A stretch of 64,000 nt of DNA, taken from the NCBI RefSeq assembly GCF_001673635.1, contig NZ_LZMH01000025.1:1-64000 (forward strand), in the 5' to 3' direction. A program made the position numbers and the translations under genes. The notes under the pieces were generated by a model. That model searched no databases, had not been told where the DNA came from, and worked only from the letters and a program-made list of their open reading frames with translations. The DNA comes from Mycobacterium asiaticum (GTDB lineage Bacteria > Actinomycetota > Actinomycetes > Mycobacteriales > Mycobacteriaceae). The first letter of the stretch is position 1, and each line of letters opens with the position of its first letter. Below are positions 61,961-64,000 of this stretch, in pieces.

Positions 61961-62887
61961 ATGGGCTGGTACGTGTTGCGCCGGATCGCGCTGATGGTGC
62001 CGGTGTTCCTGGGCGCCACGCTGCTGATCTACGGCATGGTGTTCCTGTTGCCCGGGGACCCGGTGGCCGCGATCGCCGGTGACCGGCCGCTGAGCCCGGC
62101 GGTGACCGCGCAACTGCGGGCCCAGTACCACCTCGACGACCCGTTCCTGGTGCAGTATCTGCGCTATCTGGGCGGCCTGTTGCACGGGGACTTGGGACGC
62201 GCGTATTCCGGTCTACCGGTCAGCGCCGTTCTGGCCCATGCCTTTCCGGTGACAATCCGGCTGGCACTGATCGCGTTGGTGGTGGAAGCGGTGCTGGGCA
62301 TCGGGTTCGGTGTGATCGCCGGGCTGCGCCAGGGCGGCATCTTCGATACGACGGTGCTGGTAACGGGATTGATCATCATCGCCATCCCGATCTTCGTGCT
62401 CGGTTTCCTGGCGCAATTCGTGTTCGGGGTCCGGTTGGGGCTGGCGCCCGTCACGGTGGGCGGCCGGGCAACCTTCGGGCGGCTGCTGCTGCCCGGGATT
62501 GTGTTGGGGCTGGTGTCATTTGCCTATGTGGTGCGGTTGACCCGGTCAGCGGTGGCCGCCAACGCGCACGCCGACTATGTGCGCACCGCGACCGCAAAGG
62601 GGTTGTCGCGCCCGCGCGTGGTGACGGTGCACATCCTGCGCAACTCGCTGATACCGGTGGTGACCTTCCTCGGCGCCGATCTCGGGGCCCTGATGGGCGG
62701 TGCGATCGTGACCGAAGGAATCTTCAACATCCACGGTGTCGGCGGTGTGTTATATCAAGCGGTCACCCGGCAGGAGGCACCGACGGTTGTGTCGATCGTG
62801 ACGGTGCTCGTGCTGATCTATCTGGTGACCAATCTCCTGGTCGACCTGCTCTACGCCGCGCTGGACCCTCGGATCCGTTATGCGTGA
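61961..62887 (+). CDS. dppB: DppB, ABC transporter permease
   Basis: A 308-residue inner-membrane permease with six helices. The N-terminal RRIALMVPVFLGATLLIYGM helix and the EAA-like loop ADYVRTATAKGLSRPRVVTV that contacts the ATPase are visible. The ATG immediately follows the dppA stop (1 base). Confidence 0.93.
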   Translation: MGWYVLRRIALMVPVFLGATLLIYGMVFLLPGDPVAAIAGDRPLSPAVTAQLRAQYHLDDPFLVQYLRYLGGLLHGDLGRAYSGLPVSAVLAHAFPVTIRLALIALVVEAVLGIGFGVIAGLRQGGIFDTTVLVTGLIIIAIPIFVLGFLAQFVFGVRLGLAPVTVGGRATFGRLLLPGIVLGLVSFAYVVRLTRSAVAANAHADYVRTATAKGLSRPRVVTVHILRNSLIPVVTFLGADLGALMGGAIVTEGIFNIHGVGGVLYQAVTRQEAPTVVSIVTVLVLIYLVTNLLVDLLYAALDPRIRYA

Positions 62888-63701
62888 ACGTCTGAAACTT
62901 CTGGTGGCCGGCGTGTTGATCCTGCTGATCCTGCTTGTCGCGGCAGTCCCGGGCCTGTTCACCGGCGTCGACCCCACCTACGCGGACCCGGCGCAAAGCC
63001 TGCTGCCGCCGTCGGCAGGGCACTGGTTCGGCACCGACCTGCAGGGCCACGACATCTATGCCCGGACCATCTACGGAGCGCGGGCTTCGGTCGTCGTCGG
63101 GCTGGGCGCGACGCTGATCGTCTTTGTGGTCGGCGGGGTGCTGGGCGCCCTGGCCGGCTTCTATGGAGGCTGGATCGATGCGCTGGTATCCCGAGTCACC
63201 GACGTCTTCTTCGGCCTGCCGTTGCTGCTCGCCGCGATCGTGCTGATGCAGGTCCTGCGCCACCGTACGGTGTGGACGGTGATCGCCATCCTGGCGCTGT
63301 TCGGCTGGCCCCAACTGGCCAGGATCGCCCGAAGCTCGGTGCTCGAAGTGCGGGGCAGCGACTATGTGCTGGCGGCCCGAGCGCTGGGGATGCGTCCGTT
63401 CCAGATCCTGGTGCGCCACGCGCTACCCAACGCCATCGGTCCGGTGATCGCGGTGGCCACCATCGTGCTGGGTGTCTTCATCGTCACCGAGGCGACACTG
63501 TCCTACCTCGGGGTGGGGCTTCCGACGTCGGTGGTGTCCTGGGGCGGGGACATCAACGTCGCGCAGATGAGGTTGCGGGCCGGCTCGCCGATCTTGTTCT
63601 ATCCCGCGGGCGCACTGGCGATTACGGTGCTGGCCTTCATGATGCTGGGAGACGCGCTGCGGGACCGACTGGATGCGGCATCGCGGGCGTGGCGGGCATG
63701 A
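62880..63701 (+). CDS. dppC: DppC, ABC transporter permease
   Basis: A 273-residue permease. Typical DppC features: the GTDLQGHDIYARTIYGARAS segment and the EAA loop SDYVLAARALGMRPFQILVR. It forms the channel with DppB. Overlaps dppB by 8 nt and dppD by 4 nt. Confidence 0.93.
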   Translation: MRERLKLLVAGVLILLILLVAAVPGLFTGVDPTYADPAQSLLPPSAGHWFGTDLQGHDIYARTIYGARASVVVGLGATLIVFVVGGVLGALAGFYGGWIDALVSRVTDVFFGLPLLLAAIVLMQVLRHRTVWTVIAILALFGWPQLARIARSSVLEVRGSDYVLAARALGMRPFQILVRHALPNAIGPVIAVATIVLGVFIVTEATLSYLGVGLPTSVVSWGGDINVAQMRLRAGSPILFYPAGALAITVLAFMMLGDALRDRLDAASRAWRA

Positions 63702-64000
63702 GCGTCTCGGGGCCGCTGCTGTCGGTCGAGGGTTTGCAGGTCAGGTTCGGCAATGACGAGCCCGCGGTACGCGGAGTGGACCTGACCGTCCTTCCCGGTC
63801 AGACCGTGGCCATCGTCGGCGAATCCGGATCGGGGAAGTCCACCACGGCGGCCGCGATTCTCGGGTTGCTCTCGCCCGGCGGCCAAATCACCGGCGGCCG
63901 CATCGTATTCGACGGCCGTGACATCGTCGGCGCAGACGCGCGGCTGCTGCGGTCGCTTCGGGGCCGGGAGATCGGTTACGTACCGCAGGACCCGATGACC
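63698..64000 (+). CDS. dppD: DppD, ABC transporter ATP-binding protein (5' part; continues beyond window)
   Basis: The first 101 codons are present: Walker A GESGSGKSTTAA and the Q-loop GYVPQDPMT are visible. The remaining signature, Walker B and probable second ATPase domain are outside the window. It energises peptide import by DppABC. ATG 63698 overlaps the dppC stop. Confidence 0.93.
   Translation, partial: MSVSGPLLSVEGLQVRFGNDEPAVRGVDLTVLPGQTVAIVGESGSGKSTTAAAILGLLSPGGQITGGRIVFDGRDIVGADARLLRSLRGREIGYVPQDPMT

Overview
The window is about 66% GC by eye and comes from a Mycobacterium, most likely a slow-growing non-tuberculous species. Evidence: a PE_PGRS protein, WhiB4, PonA2, MarP, a Rv3676-type CRP, RsfB and a cytochrome P450 close to CYP137. 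From about 33 kb to the right end, gene order mirrors M. tuberculosis Rv3684 back to Rv3663c, inverted in this window. The synteny anchors rsfB (Rv3687c, 10.8 kb) and cyp137 (Rv3685c, 26.1 kb) are almost neighbours in M. tuberculosis but lie about 15 kb apart here, so much of the left half is accessory. Gene identities rest on recalled family knowledge and visible motifs; no database search was run.

Left region (0-28 kb), a general-stress neighbourhood. After the tail of a 13E12/DUF222 HNH protein come a F420-dependent oxidoreductase, an SRPBCC / zinc alcohol dehydrogenase / DJ-1-PfpI operon, a HemK-like methyltransferase with a CDGSH protein, and a heme-oxygenase-like diiron protein. A reverse-strand stressosome operon follows (rsbR-rsbS-rsbT-rsbX-like plus an RsbU phosphatase/RsbW-like kinase fusion), then the anti-sigma-F antagonist gene rsfB. 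Beyond it lie a hemophore-like secreted protein, topoisomerase IB, PAS-ANTAR and AraC regulators, a GT4 glycosyltransferase, a CheB / STAS-ATPase / CheR-PAS module, a CsbD protein, a degenerate SDR and several small hydrophilic proteins. Five exact matches to the mycobacterial SigF promoter (GTTT-N15/16-GGGTA) lie correctly placed before genes here, plus several near matches. At least two of these promoters imply leaderless transcripts and fix start codons that have no ribosome binding site. This looks like a SigF regulon cluster beside its own partner-switching regulators.

Middle (27.5-33.2 kb). A DUF6131 protein and a striking 16-bp inverted repeat precede a three-gene cassette: a predicted alpha/beta-barrel protein, a DyP-type peroxidase with an altered GxxDG motif, and a protein of unknown function that may have a class-I amidotransferase-like fold. 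This is the best candidate for an undescribed system. A PE_PGRS protein fused to a type I phosphodiesterase/alkaline-phosphatase-superfamily domain follows, then a tRNA-Pro(CGG) with a clear intrinsic terminator.

Right region (33.2-64 kb), core mycobacterial block: cds1, a metallophosphoesterase gene, ponA2, whiB4, bagB/bagA, DUF4177, RidA, an MBL-fold hydrolase, crp, the Rv3675 homologue, nth, a thioredoxin-like protein, a CoA-type Nudix hydrolase, marP, ephE, a holin-like protein, a secreted S1 protease, acs and dppABCD (dppD is cut by the window end). Between the MBL gene and crp sits an 8.5-kb segment absent from the M. tuberculosis order as I recall it: a Gre-like factor, a complete seven-gene Mrp/Mnh cation/proton antiporter operon, a DedA protein and a TerC/Alx protein. 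It reads as an ion and pH homeostasis insertion.
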